Source of the DNA: an uncultured Alistipes sp.
Lineage (GTDB): Bacteria; Bacteroidota; Bacteroidia; Bacteroidales; Rikenellaceae
Length of the DNA: 64,000 nt
Assembly: GCA_904502285.1 (NCBI GenBank)
Contig: CAJGEC010000007.1
Coordinates: forward strand, 12,613 to 76,612
Direction of reading: 5' to 3'
Shown: positions 50,440 through 59,095 of the stretch, in pieces
How the letters are laid out: each line of letters opens with the position of its first letter
How positions within the stretch are numbered: position 1 is the stretch's first letter
Notes under the pieces: model-generated
Seen by the model: the letters and a program-made list of their open reading frames with translations, nothing else
Told to the model about the DNA's origin: nothing
Databases searched by the model: none
Position numbers and translations under genes: made by a program

Positions 50440-52905
50440 CTACTTACGAATCTCTGCGCCTGTCTTCTGCTCCAATTGAGCTTGGATATTTGCCATAGTA
50501 CGCTCAATCTGTTTGTCGGTAAGGGTCTGGTTCTTATCCTCGAGGATGAAACTCAAGGCGTATGACTTCTTGCCCTCAGGGAGTTTGTCGCCCTCATAAA
50601 CGTCGAACAACGATACTGACTTGAGGAGTTTCTTCTCGGTGGCAAAGGCTATAGAGCGCAACTGCGAGAAGGTAACACCCTTATCAACCAAGAGTGCAAG
50701 GTCGCGCTTAACCTCTGGGAACTTAGAGAGCTCCTTGAACTGTACCTTCGACTTCTTGGTCATCTTGATAAGTTGGTCGAAGTCGATCTCAGCGAAGTAA
50801 ACCTCCTGCTTGATGTCAAACTTCTTGCGAATGATGGGTGATACAGCGCCCATACGCAATACCTCCTTAGGACCCTGCTTAAGCACGATAGCATCAGCGT
50901 AGAGGTCTGACTCAAGACCCTCACACTGCAAGGCGTAGATGTCGATGCCGAAACGCTTGAGCAACTTCTCGACCATAGCACGAAGTGTGAAGAACGATGA
51001 TGGCTCAGCCTTAGAGTTCCACGACAACTGAGTTGCAAGGCCCGTTACGGTGATACCGATGCGGTAGGTCTCCTCATACTTAGCCAATGCGTTCTCCTCC
51101 GAAGCCTTCTCCTCGGCGAAAGAGTAACAGTTACCCACCTCATACATCTTGAGGTTGCCGTTACGACGGTTTACGTTGAGTTCCACTGCCTCCAAAGCAT
51201 TGAACATCAATGTCTGACGCATTACGTTCAAGTCCTGTGAGAGAGGGTTTAGAATCTTTACGCAACGCTCCACAGGATATGTTGTGCAACCCTCGTAGTA
51301 TGACGACTTAGTGAGCGAGTTCGACATAATCTCGGTGTAGCCATTAGCCGAGAGGTAGTCCGATGCGATATTCTGGAGACGGCTCTTGTCTGGCTTTGGT
51401 GCATACGACAAGGTCGAGTTCACGTGGTCTGAAATCTCGATGTTGTTATAGCCATAGACACGCAATACATCCTCGATGAGGTCGGCCTCACGCTGTACAT
51501 CTACACGATATGGTGGAACTGCGACGTGCAATACCTCGCCCTCGCGACCACGTACCTCAACATCCAACGAGTCGAGGATAGTCATAAAGGTCTCCTCGGC
51601 GATATCCTTGCCGATGAGTTTACGAGCGCGCTCCAATGAGAAGTCGAACTCGAAGAGCTTAGCTGGGGTAGGGTTGATGTCGATAATCTCCGATGTGATG
51701 CGACCACCCGCCAACTCCTGCATAAGCATTGCAGCACGCTTAAGGGCATAAACCTGAATGTTGGGGTCTACACCACGCTCGAAGCGGAATGATGCGTCGG
51801 TATTTAGACCGAAGCGCTTAGCAGTCTTGCGTACCCATACAGGGTGGAAGTAGGCACTCTCGATAAATACGTTCACCGTCTCATCCGAGATACCAGAGTC
51901 CTGACCGCCATAAACACCTGCGATACACATAGGTCTCTCGGCAGAGCAAATCATAAGGTCGTTTGCTGTAAGGGTGCGCTCTACGCCATCCAACGTAACG
52001 AACTTCTCGCCCTCGACAGCCGAGCGTACAACCACCTTGTTGCCCTCAATCTTATCAGCGTCGAAGGCGTGGAGTGGCTGACCCAACTCAAACAAAACAT
52101 AGTTTGTGATATCTACGAGGTTGTTCTTAGGGTTGATGCCTGCGGCACGCAACTCGTTCTGCATCCACTCTGGCGATGGCGCAATTTTGCAACCGCTCAC
52201 GGTGATACCTGCGTAGCGTGGAGCAGCCTCACTGTTGATAACCTCCACCTCTATAGTGCGTGATGTGTCATCTACTTTGAACTCCTCAACCGATGGGAGA
52301 CGGAACTCTACACGCTCGCCACGGCTCTTGAGATATGCAGCCAAGTCGCGAGCAACGCCAATGTGTGACGCAGCATCTACGCGGTTAGGTGTAAGACCGA
52401 TACCGATTAGGTAGTCGTCAGCGATGTGGAGGTACTCCTTTGCAGGTGTTCCCACTACGGCATCCTCAGGCAACTCCATAATACCCTCGTGGTTGCGACC
52501 GATACCCAACTCATCCTCTGCGCAGAGCATACCCAACGACTCTACGCCACGGATCTTGCTACGCTTGATTTTGAACTCCTCATCAGAGTCGATAGGGTAA
52601 AGGACTGCACCAACGGTAGCACACATAACCTTCAAGCCCTTACGGCAGTTAGCAGCACCACAAACGATCTGAAGAGGTGCCTCGGCACCAACATCTACTG
52701 TTGTGATGTGGAGGTGGTCAGAATCGGGATGATCCTCACAGGTGAGAACTTCGCCAACTACAACACCCTTGAGGCCACCCTTGATGGTCTCTATCTTCTC
52801 GAACTCCTCTACCTCAAGACCGAGTTCGGTTAAAATCTCTGCCATACGCTCCGCAGAGAGGTCTGCGTCAAGATAGCGCTTTAGCCAATTGTACGAAATG
52901 TTCAT
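50440..52905 (-). CDS. pheT: Phenylalanyl-tRNA synthetase beta subunit
   Basis: An 821-residue subunit of the alpha2-beta2 enzyme that charges tRNA-Phe. An N-terminal tRNA-binding (EMAP-like) domain (about 40-150), the B3/B4 editing domain, B5 and the C-terminal ferredoxin-like anticodon-binding domain (about 730-820, SKFPEVKRDLALLV) are all present. pheS is not adjacent, so the two subunits are encoded apart, which is frequent in Bacteroidota. A near-perfect promoter lies 83 bp upstream. Confidence 0.96.
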   Translation of the reverse strand: MNISYNWLKRYLDADLSAERMAEILTELGLEVEEFEKIETIKGGLKGVVVGEVLTCEDHPDSDHLHITTVDVGAEAPLQIVCGAANCRKGLKVMCATVGAVLYPIDSDEEFKIKRSKIRGVESLGMLCAEDELGIGRNHEGIMELPEDAVVGTPAKEYLHIADDYLIGIGLTPNRVDAASHIGVARDLAAYLKSRGERVEFRLPSVEEFKVDDTSRTIEVEVINSEAAPRYAGITVSGCKIAPSPEWMQNELRAAGINPKNNLVDITNYVLFELGQPLHAFDADKIEGNKVVVRSAVEGEKFVTLDGVERTLTANDLMICSAERPMCIAGVYGGQDSGISDETVNVFIESAYFHPVWVRKTAKRFGLNTDASFRFERGVDPNIQVYALKRAAMLMQELAGGRITSEIIDINPTPAKLFEFDFSLERARKLIGKDIAEETFMTILDSLDVEVRGREGEVLHVAVPPYRVDVQREADLIEDVLRVYGYNNIEISDHVNSTLSYAPKPDKSRLQNIASDYLSANGYTEIMSNSLTKSSYYEGCTTYPVERCVKILNPLSQDLNVMRQTLMFNALEAVELNVNRRNGNLKMYEVGNCYSFAEEKASEENALAKYEETYRIGITVTGLATQLSWNSKAEPSSFFTLRAMVEKLLKRFGIDIYALQCEGLESDLYADAIVLKQGPKEVLRMGAVSPIIRKKFDIKQEVYFAEIDFDQLIKMTKKSKVQFKELSKFPEVKRDLALLVDKGVTFSQLRSIAFATEKKLLKSVSLFDVYEGDKLPEGKKSYALSFILEDKNQTLTDKQIERTMANIQAQLEQKTGAEIRK

Positions 52906-52987
52906 AGTATATCTTTTTAATTATTGTCGGTTTGTATCGCTACGCACTTAAAAAAGAGTTCAATACGCTGATATAGCGATAATCGCA

Positions 52988-53018
52988 CAAAGATATAAAA
53001 AAAAGTGGAAAGGACAAA
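52988..53018 (-). promoter_or_regulatory. Predicted pheT promoter
   Basis: On the minus strand, TTTG (53018-53015), 19 bp, TATCTTTG (52995-52988). It leaves a leader of about 75 nt with no T-box or attenuator that I can recognise. Confidence 0.7.
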
Positions 53019-53040
53019 CGATATTTACCTGATTATAATA

Positions 53041-53133
53041 ATAATTAGATATCGTTCCTGCTATAAGTAGCGATAGCGCTAAAATCCCAACTATTGCAAT
53101 AACGACAATGGTTGGCGATGATCTGTTTTTGAG
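53041..53133 (-). other. In-frame hydrophobic open stretch after the small membrane protein gene
   Basis: Directly after the TAA of the 89-residue gene the same frame stays open and encodes a Lys/Arg-containing start, about 20 strongly hydrophobic residues (PTIVVIAIVGILALSLLIAG) and a Tyr-rich end, like a signal anchor. No start codon exists in this stretch, and it runs into the pheT promoter. It may be a gene remnant or chance. Confidence 0.2.
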
Positions 53134-53403
53134 TTATTTGTTGCGCTTAAACCACTCTTTAAGACGTTTCCAACCCTCGACTCCGATTATCGTAAGGCCA
53201 GTATATTGTGTGGTCTTGGCCATTCCGAAGAGTATAAACCATAATACCACCTTTGCGGTATTGGAGATTGGGAGCATCATTTGTGCAAATGAGAGGATAT
53301 AGCAAGGGATACAGAGTGCTAATATTATAACACCTGTACGAAATGAGAGGTGGGAGAGCCACGCCTTGATTCTTGACACTACAGCCTTAAACCACTCCTT
53401 CAT
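53134..53403 (-). CDS. Small membrane protein of unknown function, 89 residues
   Basis: A short protein with an amphipathic, basic N-terminus (MKEWFKAVVSRIKAWLS), two predicted transmembrane helices (about 22-44 and 50-66) and a basic C-terminus ending KRNK. It vaguely recalls small two-helix transporter-associated proteins, but I cannot name a family. The ATG at 53403 is 3 bp from the stop of the 5'-nucleotidase gene, so it is co-transcribed with it, which is the main evidence that it is real. Confidence 0.65.
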   Translation of the reverse strand: MKEWFKAVVSRIKAWLSHLSFRTGVIILALCIPCYILSFAQMMLPISNTAKVVLWFILFGMAKTTQYTGLTIIGVEGWKRLKEWFKRNK

Positions 53404-53406
53404 CAA

Positions 53407-54324
53407 TTACTCATTCGCTATACCCATAGGAATATGTACTGCTGGCACATTTCTAAGGTGGTCGAGGTGTGACATCTGATCATCGAAGAAGATGTGTGGG
53501 CGCATAATCTCCAAAACACGATCCTTCGAGATACCACCGAGGAAGAAGGCCTCGTTCACCTCCACGCCCCAACTCTTTAGGGTATTCACTACGCGCTCGT
53601 GTGCAGGTGCATTTCGTGCTGTGACGATGGAAATCTTGAGTTTTCGCTGGTAGTCGGCCTGTTGCGCCATACGCTCAATCTCAAGCTTTTGCAAGTTCGA
53701 AATCTTTATCAATAGGTCTGCTAAAGGTCCTGGGTCTAAGGGTGTTAGGGTTGCTGCCTCGTGCTTGTGGAAGGCCTTGAGACCCTGCTCCTGATATATC
53801 TTCTCGCTGTCATCGTCGGCAATTACACCATCGAAATCGAAGGCTATGCGTAGTTGGTCATCGTAAACGTCGTCCATAACCTCGCTATCCAAGACACGAC
53901 CCGCAGCAAAACCAGCATTACAAGCACACTTAACGTCTCGCTCCGAAGCCGAAAGGAAGAGCGATGCGTTGAATGCTGGGAGATACTTATATGGCGATTC
54001 GCCTGAGAAGAACGAGGCACGAGTGATATCCAAGCCATAGTGCTTTATGGTGCGGAATACGCGGAGACCAGTCTCTGGAGAGTTGCGCGAGAGGAGTACC
54101 ACCTCCACGGGTTGCTCCTCAGGGAAGAGTTCGTTAAAACTAAGAAGTCGCTTGACGAATGGAAATGCAACACCCTTACCCAATGGTGAGTCGATGTTTT
54201 GCTCCTGGTAGCGACGATACTCCGCTAAGCCTCTCTCGTTATATACCTTGTCCGATTCCGAAAGGTCGAATAGTGCCGATGACGAAACGGCTACAACGAG
54301 TTTATTCTCGATAGGGAATGCCAT
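53407..54324 (-). CDS. 5'-nucleotidase (PF06189 type)
   Basis: A 305-residue cytosolic nucleotidase-like protein. The N-terminal LVVAVSSSALFDLSESDKVY region (9-28) and the central DQLRIAFDFDGVIADDDSE segment (with the DxDGV phosphatase motif) are diagnostic of this family, which hydrolyses nucleoside monophosphates. It lies 11 bp after tsaB and 3 bp before the small membrane protein gene. Physiological substrates are not evident. Confidence 0.9.
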   Translation of the reverse strand: MAFPIENKLVVAVSSSALFDLSESDKVYNERGLAEYRRYQEQNIDSPLGKGVAFPFVKRLLSFNELFPEEQPVEVVLLSRNSPETGLRVFRTIKHYGLDITRASFFSGESPYKYLPAFNASLFLSASERDVKCACNAGFAAGRVLDSEVMDDVYDDQLRIAFDFDGVIADDDSEKIYQEQGLKAFHKHEAATLTPLDPGPLADLLIKISNLQKLEIERMAQQADYQRKLKISIVTARNAPAHERVVNTLKSWGVEVNEAFFLGGISKDRVLEIMRPHIFFDDQMSHLDHLRNVPAVHIPMGIANE

Positions 54325-54335
54325 ATTTTATATGT

Positions 54336-55046
54336 TTAGAGTAGTCTCTTTTTTGATGGGATGACGATGAAGTCCTTGAGGTAGAATGGCTCGAAATATG
54401 CCAAATCCTCAAACCTCTCAGCCTTGAAGGCCTCCTCGGCAAGTGCTACGATGCCTCGTGCCGATGGAGCTACACTGATGTAGGTAGCGTCGCTGAGAGT
54501 CTCGCAACACTTCTTTGCGCCATTGCCGAAGATGACAAGTTTGCCCTCCTCGCGCCACTGCTTAAAACTATCCTCCTCGACCACCTCGGCCACCACCTCA
54601 GAGAGTGCCGCTCCTTGGTTATCGAAGATTTGAGCATAGACCTCCATACGTCGTGCATCGACCATAGGGCAGAGACGAGCGTTGTTCCACTCCTCCTCTT
54701 CGATGTCGAGGATGCCAGCGTCGTAGTCCTCACGGGCTACCTCGGTTAGGGCATCGAGTGAGCCGATGGCGATAAGTGGAATATTTAGTGCGTAGCAGAG
54801 ACCCTTAGCAAAGGAGACTCCGATACGTAAGCCTGTGTATGAGCCAGGGCCTTTACCCACGGCAATAGCGTCGATGTCGTCGGGCTGAACGCCAGTCTCC
54901 TTGAGGAGTTCATCCACGAAGAGTGCCACCTTCTTTGCGTGGTCACGACCCTCGTCGCTCTCGCGAAGAGCCATAAGTTCGCCATTATTTGCAAGAGCTA
55001 CGGAACAGATGTCCGTGCCAGTCTCTATTGATAGTATAAGTGCCAT
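54336..55046 (-). CDS. tsaB: tRNA threonylcarbamoyladenosine biosynthesis protein TsaB
   Basis: A 236-residue actin-fold protein, partner of TsaD in making t6A37 on tRNAs that read ANN codons. The N-terminal LILSIETGTDICSVAL, the GKGPGSYTGLRIG segment (about 69-81) and the overall length match TsaB. TsaD, TsaC and TsaE are not in this window. It sits 15 bp after smpB in the same minus-strand unit. Confidence 0.93.
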   Translation of the reverse strand: MALILSIETGTDICSVALANNGELMALRESDEGRDHAKKVALFVDELLKETGVQPDDIDAIAVGKGPGSYTGLRIGVSFAKGLCYALNIPLIAIGSLDALTEVAREDYDAGILDIEEEEWNNARLCPMVDARRMEVYAQIFDNQGAALSEVVAEVVEEDSFKQWREEGKLVIFGNGAKKCCETLSDATYISVAPSARGIVALAEEAFKAERFEDLAYFEPFYLKDFIVIPSKKRLL

Positions 55047-55061
55047 ATTCTTAGGTTGTTA

Positions 55062-55526
55062 TTATCCGCGATGGCTCTTCATAGCCTTGTCCATTTCGCG
55101 TTTAGCGTCGTTCTCCTTGATATATTCGCGCTTGTCGTAGGCCTTGCGACCACGAGCCAAGCCAATAGCCACCTTTGCTAAGCCTCGCTCGTTGATAAAG
55201 AGGCGTAGGCCCACCACCGTAAGTCCCCTATCCTGGAGGGCGCGTTGCAACTTGTCCAACTCCTTACGGTTGAGCAATAGCTTGCGGTCGCGCTTAGGCA
55301 CGTGGTTGTTGCACGTACCCCACGTGTACTCGGCAATATTGACGTTGCGAATCCACAACTCGCCACGCTCGAAATAGCAGTAGGAGTCTACAAGAGAGGC
55401 CTTACCCAAGCGTAGCGACTTAATCTCGGTTCCCACCAAGACGATGCCTGCGATATACTCTTCGATAATCTCGTAGTCGAAGGTAGCACGTTTGTTGCGT
55501 ATGTTTATATTTCTGTAGTCTGACAT
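55062..55526 (-). CDS. smpB: SsrA-binding protein SmpB
   Basis: A 154-residue RNA-binding protein that carries tmRNA to stalled ribosomes. The beta-barrel core with YEIIEEYIAGIVLVGTEIKSLR and the C-terminal basic tail (LARGRKAYDKREYIKENDAKREMDKAMK) are complete. tmRNA itself is not in this window; I looked in the 268-bp gap upstream and did not find it. It heads a unit smpB-tsaB-nucleotidase-small membrane protein. Confidence 0.96.
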   Translation of the reverse strand: MSDYRNINIRNKRATFDYEIIEEYIAGIVLVGTEIKSLRLGKASLVDSYCYFERGELWIRNVNIAEYTWGTCNNHVPKRDRKLLLNRKELDKLQRALQDRGLTVVGLRLFINERGLAKVAIGLARGRKAYDKREYIKENDAKREMDKAMKSHRG

Positions 55527-55794
55527 ATTTTCCTAAACTCTTAATACCTACTCCTTGTCCTATTGTTCCCACTTTTATTCTCTTTTACTACAAATATCTC
55601 TCCGTTACGGCACGTCTTTTGCCACGAGGGGGTTGGGTGGACTCGGTTAAAGGTAACTAATTCTTTTATCTTTGATATGTTTTACACATCTTTTAAGTTT
55701 ATTTTCTGTTTGCACACTGTTGGCGTAGTGATACGTCGACGCCCCGAGCCCACCTCTTTTTTGTATGCTTGGTGTTCGGGCCACAGCCACACCA
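55527..55794. other. Unexplained 268-bp dnaG-smpB gap with a long-range stem
   Basis: On the minus strand GGTGGGCTCGG (55754-55744) can pair with CCGAGTCCACC (55646-55636), 11 bp including one G-U, enclosing about 97 nt. A GC-rich patch (55715-55755) differs from normal intergenic sequence. TATCTTTG occurs on the plus strand at 55667-55674, and a weak GATATTTG on the minus strand at 55598-55591 could serve smpB. It could be a small RNA or a long smpB leader; no known RNA family is recognised. Confidence 0.35.
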
Positions 55795-57783
55795 CTAAAT
55801 CAGTCGGCCAACGGATTTCGCTATAGCCACACGGGCTGCGTGGTACTTCGTCAGGAGTGCTACTATCGCTGAGTCTTCCTCTCCTGCAGCCAGACGTGCC
55901 TGCAACTCCTTGACTCGCTTATCCAATGTTCGCCATTTGTAGACGGTCATCGCCTTAGGCACACCCTCAGCAAGTTGCTCCTCGGCACTCTCAATGTGTA
56001 CATCCTTCTGTTGCCAAATCTTGCTTATCACATAGTTGTCGTCGGAGGTGAGAAGGTCGATGCTCACACGGCTGATGTTTGGGTCGGTGTTGTTGATAAA
56101 TATATGCGTTGGAATCTCCGCACCAACACCCTTGACCTCCCACTCCTTGCGGTAGCAGTTCAATATGTTGCGATAAACCTCTATCTCGAACTCCAACTCG
56201 TCGCTGTCCAACTCCGAGAAGATGAGTTCCGCGACATTGAAGTTGAACTCCTGACCATCCTCCAAGGTCGAACAATTGAGGTGGCCGTACTTTAGCAGAT
56301 ACTTCGTAAGCTCTCGCTCAAGAGTCTCGGCAGTCGTTCCTCCAGGTGTCGTTGTGGTTGAGGGTAGCTCGTTTGTTTCGGGCTTAGCCACGTAGAGCGA
56401 TGATGGCGTTGCTTGCTGGTGCTCACGTTGTTGCTGGCGCTGAAGGAAGTCCTGAGCCTCGCGGTTGCCCTTTATTCCATCCAACTCTCGTGCTACGGCA
56501 ACGGCAAGGGTCTGCTGGTCCACGGACATTACCTCGGCACAGTGGCGCACATACTCCGACCTCTTAATCTGGTCGGGGATGAGCGAGATGGAGTGTACCA
56601 TATCGTTTATCGCCTCGGTACGCTTGAGTGGGTCATTTGTAGCCTCACCAAGGAGCAGTCGGGCCTTGAAAGTGAGGAAGTCCTGAGCGTTGTCGTTGAT
56701 ATATTTTACCAACTCTTCTGAACTATTCTCACGAGCAAAAGTGTCGGGGTCATGCTCCTCTGGGAGTAGTACGATACGCACATTGAGACCCTCCTTGAGG
56801 ATGATGTCTACACCACGCAGAGCTGCCTTGACACCCGCAGCATCACCATCGAACATAAGGGTAATGTTGTTGGTGAAGCGGTTGAGTAGGCGCACTTGAT
56901 CCTCCGTGAGCGAAGTTCCCGATGATGCCACCACATTCTCCACACCCGCCTGGTGCATCGAAATAACGTCGGCATAACCCTCTACAAGGATTGCGTAATC
57001 GGCTCGTTGAATCTCTTTTTTTGCGAAGAAGAGACCATACAATTCGCGGCGTTTGTTGTAGATGTCGCTCTCAGGGGAGTTCTGGTATTTGGCAACCTTC
57101 TTGTCGGTTCTTAAGGTGCGACCACCGAAGCCTACGACACGTCCCGAAATGTTGTGTATAGGGAAGATGACTCTGTCGTAGAATCTATCGCGCAAAGCTC
57201 CATCGCTCTCGCGCTCTATGGAGAGACCCGTCGAAAGGAGAAACTCCCTCTGATAACCAGCCGCACGAGCATCCTCGGAGAATCTACCTCCTTGCGAGGG
57301 GCAGAAACCGAGACCAAACTTCTTGATTGTGGCATCCGTGAAACCGCGCAACGACGAGAAGTAGGAGAGACCTACGCTGCGCCCCTCATCTTCGTAATGC
57401 ATATATCGTTGGAAGTAGTCGGATGCCCAGGCATTGAGTGCAAACATACTCTCGCGGTTGTTGTTGCGAGCTATATCCTCATCGGTCATTGCCTCTTCGC
57501 GAACCTCGATGCCATAGCGTTTGGCCAAGATGCGTAGTGCCTCTGGGAAGGTGGCACTCTCGCTCTCCATAATGAAGTTTATGGCGTTACCCGACTTTCC
57601 ACAGCCGAAACATTTGTAGATGCCACGTGCTGGAGAGACCTTGAACGAGGGGGTCTTCTCCTGGTGGAAGGGGCAGCACGCCTCGTAGTTCGCACCCTTA
57701 CGTTTGAGCGTGACATAGTCGCCAACAATATCTACGATATTGACAGCAGCATAAATTCGGTCTATGGTTTCGCGATCGATCAT
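55795..57783 (-). CDS. dnaG: DNA primase
   Basis: A 662-residue primase that lays RNA primers at the replication fork. The N-terminal CHC2-type zinc finger is Cys37, His40, Cys58, Cys61; the TOPRIM core follows with VEGYADVI and DGDAAG; the variable C-terminus should bind the DnaB helicase. The N-terminus MIDRETIDRIYAAVNIVDIVGDYV is exactly that of the family, so the ATG at 57783 is secure. The -7 promoter box ends only 4 bp before this ATG, so the messenger should be leaderless. Confidence 0.96.
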   Translation of the reverse strand: MIDRETIDRIYAAVNIVDIVGDYVTLKRKGANYEACCPFHQEKTPSFKVSPARGIYKCFGCGKSGNAINFIMESESATFPEALRILAKRYGIEVREEAMTDEDIARNNNRESMFALNAWASDYFQRYMHYEDEGRSVGLSYFSSLRGFTDATIKKFGLGFCPSQGGRFSEDARAAGYQREFLLSTGLSIERESDGALRDRFYDRVIFPIHNISGRVVGFGGRTLRTDKKVAKYQNSPESDIYNKRRELYGLFFAKKEIQRADYAILVEGYADVISMHQAGVENVVASSGTSLTEDQVRLLNRFTNNITLMFDGDAAGVKAALRGVDIILKEGLNVRIVLLPEEHDPDTFARENSSEELVKYINDNAQDFLTFKARLLLGEATNDPLKRTEAINDMVHSISLIPDQIKRSEYVRHCAEVMSVDQQTLAVAVARELDGIKGNREAQDFLQRQQQREHQQATPSSLYVAKPETNELPSTTTTPGGTTAETLERELTKYLLKYGHLNCSTLEDGQEFNFNVAELIFSELDSDELEFEIEVYRNILNCYRKEWEVKGVGAEIPTHIFINNTDPNISRVSIDLLTSDDNYVISKIWQQKDVHIESAEEQLAEGVPKAMTVYKWRTLDKRVKELQARLAAGEEDSAIVALLTKYHAARVAIAKSVGRLI

Positions 57784-57787
57784 CGTG

Positions 57788-57795
57788 CAAATATA
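57788..57795 (-). promoter_or_regulatory. dnaG -7 box adjacent to the start codon
   Basis: TATATTTG on the minus strand, followed by CACG and then the dnaG ATG, so transcription should begin at or next to the A of the start codon. Confidence 0.6.
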
Positions 57796-57808
57796 CGAAA
57801 AGCCTATT

Positions 57809-57835
57809 AAAAAAGGAAGAGTTTCTCCCTTTTTT
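57809..57835 (-). terminator. Terminator of the DUF4294 gene
   Basis: AAAAAAGG (57809-57816) pairs with CCTTTTTT (57828-57835) around GAG-TTT-CTC with a two-base bulge; the run of T on the minus strand completes it. The dnaG -7 box starts 14 bp further on. Confidence 0.65.
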
Positions 57836-57941
57836 ATTCTTGTTGCTAACTATTATGGTGTATCACGAGCAGTAAGCGGACATCCGTGGGCGGTAATTGA
57901 TAGATTCTACTGACCCGACTTACGCAAAGTAGCGGGGTAGG

Positions 57942-58529
57942 TTAAAGAAGTCCCGCCTGATAATATTTTACTATATACTCCAAAATCTCATCTTCGCCCT
58001 CAGGGTCGTATTCCAACTTGAGGTCGTTACCAAAGAGTTTTGCTAAGGCTTGATAGAAGCCCGCAGTGAAGCCCGAACGGAAATTCTTGATGATGCCAAA
58101 GACTGTGTGGTTGGTCTCTCGGTCGATAAGTTTAAGAAGTATCTTGCCCTCGTAACGAGTCATCTTCCAGAGCATTGGCGATATCTCCTCTTTTAGTGCA
58201 TCCTCAATTGCTGCAGTGTATGCCCTCTTATCCTTACGTCGCTCAAACTCAGCGAGTTTCTGGTCTAATCCCTCCATACGTTTAGCGGCCTCGATAGCCA
58301 ATGGGTAGACCTTTTTTACGGCACGTACCATTCGTTGGTGGTTTCTGAGGTCGCGCTTGCGGTGGTAGACACGAATCTCGGAGAGGGTGATGTATAGGGT
58401 GGAGTCGCCCTTAGAGTCTACGCCCCAATATGCTTTGCGAATACCACTCTTGTAGCGTTGTGCAACAACACTATCAACGCTTGTGAGGAGCGATAAAAGA
58501 AGTAGGATTATGAGGCATAGTCGTTTCAT
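57942..58529 (-). CDS. DUF4294 family protein
   Basis: A 195-residue exported protein of the Bacteroidota DUF4294 family. Signal peptide at 1-23 (SVVAQ cleavage region), then a largely helical, highly charged mature part with conserved RNHQRMVRAVKKVYPLAI and RETNHTVFGIIKNFRSGF segments. The function is unknown. I choose the ATG at 58529, which begins the signal peptide; the -7 box ends 4 bp upstream of it, so the longer frame to 58577 cannot be transcribed from that promoter. Confidence 0.82.
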   Translation of the reverse strand: MKRLCLIILLLLSLLTSVDSVVAQRYKSGIRKAYWGVDSKGDSTLYITLSEIRVYHRKRDLRNHQRMVRAVKKVYPLAIEAAKRMEGLDQKLAEFERRKDKRAYTAAIEDALKEEISPMLWKMTRYEGKILLKLIDRETNHTVFGIIKNFRSGFTAGFYQALAKLFGNDLKLEYDPEGEDEILEYIVKYYQAGLL

Positions 58530-58533
58530 ACTA

Positions 58534-58541
58534 CAAATATA
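58534..58541 (-). promoter_or_regulatory. DUF4294 -7 box adjacent to the start codon
   Basis: TATATTTG on the minus strand, then TAGT, then ATG: the same 4-bp spacing as at dnaG. Confidence 0.55.
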
Positions 58542-58586
58542 ACGAAATTTTGTCTCGATTATGGTGTGCGATACCAAATTTATTAC

Positions 58587-58594
58587 TATCTTCG
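58587..58594 (+). promoter_or_regulatory. Possible promoter of the thioesterase gene
   Basis: TATCTTCG, one mismatch from TAnnTTTG, 20 bp before the ATG at 58615. Confidence 0.4.
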
Positions 58595-58614
58595 CATTAT
58601 AAAATTAGATAACT

Positions 58615-58986
58615 ATGTTGGAAATTGGACTAAAACACCAGAGTGTGATGCGTGTTATGGATGGTAACACAGCAGAGTATATTGGATCGGGCGATATGGC
58701 AGTTCTTGCTACACCAGCGATGGTTGCCCTTATGGAGAATGCCGCTATGTTGGCTGTTGCTCTTCACCTCGAGGAGGGTGAGACAACCGTAGGCTCAATG
58801 ATATCGACCTCACACCTAAAGCCCTCAAAGGTAGGCAATTCGATTAGTGCAATTGCTGAACTTAAGGCTATTGAGGGTCGCAAACTAACCTTTGCTATTT
58901 CGGCATACGACGGTGATACTCTCATTGGTGAGGGCGAGCACATTCGCTTTGTCGTAAACCGCGAGAAGTTCTTGAGTAAGTTGTAG
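58615..58986 (+). CDS. FlK-like hotdog thioesterase
   Basis: A 123-residue single-domain hotdog protein. The helix start TPAMVALMENAAM with its central Glu, and the TTVGSMISTSHLKPSKVGNSISA strand pair are typical of the fluoroacetyl-CoA thioesterase-like (FlK) family, which hydrolyses small acyl-CoAs. The true substrate is unknown; most relatives do not act on fluoroacetyl-CoA. It is a single gene followed by tRNA-Gln. Confidence 0.85.
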   Translation: MLEIGLKHQSVMRVMDGNTAEYIGSGDMAVLATPAMVALMENAAMLAVALHLEEGETTVGSMISTSHLKPSKVGNSISAIAELKAIEGRKLTFAISAYDGDTLIGEGEHIRFVVNREKFLSKL

Positions 58987-59044
58987 TATAATCCGAATAA
59001 TAGATCAACTGCAATTCCGAGAGTAAGAATAAGGTTGCTAAAAT

Positions 59045-59075
59045 TTTGCTATTTCAAAACTTTACACTATCTTTG
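59045..59075 (+). promoter_or_regulatory. Predicted tRNA-Gln promoter
   Basis: TTTG (59045-59048), 19 bp, TATCTTTG (59068-59075): a perfect consensus match 20 bp before the tRNA. Confidence 0.8.
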
Positions 59076-59095
59076 CACCGCTTACGAGCAACGAT

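Noticed and set aside
52906..52982. Attenuator or T-box control of pheT
   Set aside because: The leader of about 75 nt has no Phe-rich leader peptide, no T-box motif and no terminator hairpin.
55527..55794. tmRNA, RNase P RNA or signal recognition particle RNA next to smpB
   Set aside because: None of the conserved landmarks (tmRNA GGATTCGAC ends and tag reading frame, RNase P GAGGAAAGTC, SRP GGAAGCAGCC) is present.
55563..55826. An 87-codon plus-strand frame in the dnaG-smpB gap
   Set aside because: It runs into the dnaG 3' end and has unlikely composition; the TATCTTTG box lies inside it rather than before it. The region is better treated as a possible RNA.
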